Source: Candidatus Methanomethylophilaceae archaeon
GTDB lineage: Archaea; Thermoplasmatota; Thermoplasmata; Methanomassiliicoccales; Methanomethylophilaceae
Assembly: GCA_016296195.1 (NCBI GenBank)
Contig: JAEDJU010000004.1
Span: 1 to 23,059 of the forward strand
Direction: 5' to 3'
DNA length: 23,059 nt
In this document: positions 23,045 through 23,059 of the stretch, in pieces
How the letters are laid out: each line of letters begins with the position of its first letter
Position numbering within the stretch: position 1 is the first letter of the stretch
Notes under the pieces: generated by a model
Databases searched by the model: none
Told to the model about the DNA's origin: nothing
The model's input: only the letters and a program-made list of their open reading frames with translations
Translations under genes and position numbers: made by a program

Positions 23045-23059
23045 ATCCCCACCCCAAAC

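Overview
The window is methanogen DNA, most likely from the order Methanomassiliicoccales (Thermoplasmatota, host- or sediment-associated H2-dependent methylotrophic methanogens). What the sequence shows: genes found only in organisms with methyl-coenzyme M reductase (MCR), namely atwA (component A2), mcrC and methanogenesis marker proteins 3, 5, 6 and 15; a methylcobamide:CoM methyltransferase and a corrinoid protein of methylotrophic methanogenesis; archaeal-type SepF, RtcB and a PUA protein; and a genome-encoded tRNA-His with G-1, C73 and CCA. The order-level assignment is inference from this mix and from the many promoters whose TATA box lies 26-28 bp before the start codon (leaderless mRNAs). 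I had no database to confirm it.

Region 1 (1-5700, minus strand) is a compact operon read atwA > mcrC > mmp3 > mmp6 > mmp5 > mmp15, with mmp15 running off the left edge. Every junction is an overlap in which start and stop codons share bases (ATGA or GTGA), so the six proteins are probably made in coupled fashion. A2, McrC and Mmp3 belong to the ATP-dependent machinery that reductively activates MCR; the roles of markers 5, 6 and 15 are not established. Region 2 (5701-7402, plus) starts with an AT-rich divergent promoter carrying repeated CGTTAA words. It continues with a winged-helix protein with a DUF2111-like C-terminal domain, a plausible regulator of the operon, and then an unrecognised 182-residue protein.

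Region 3 (7399-13148, minus) holds a PRC-barrel protein, a CoM methyltransferase, a hydantoinase/oxoprolinase-like ASKHA ATPase with a transposase-like N-terminal domain, a corrinoid protein, and an SbcD/Mre11-related metallophosphoesterase. The methyltransferase, ATPase and corrinoid genes each have their own promoter, and inverted repeats sit next to these promoters. No substrate-specific methyltransferase is present, so the methyl donor cannot be told.

Region 4 (13236-16588) has two overlapping plus-strand nuclease-like genes (RNase H-fold exonuclease, DHH/RecJ-like protein with an unusual insertion) divergent from the phosphoesterase, and then argF tail to tail. Region 5 (16589-18456) has a 308-bp stretch without a convincing gene, then tRNA-His(GTG) followed after 33 bp by rtcB, the tRNA ligase. 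Region 6 (18427-20586, minus) is an operon PUA protein > sepF > HD phosphohydrolase with overlapping genes; the HD gene overlaps the rtcB tail by 30 bp. Region 7 (20685-23044, plus) has an anchored exported protein, a four-helix membrane protein with a tandemly duplicated Lys/Asp/Glu tail, and a cysteine-rich protein, all unrecognised. No insertion sequence, CRISPR array or prophage was seen.
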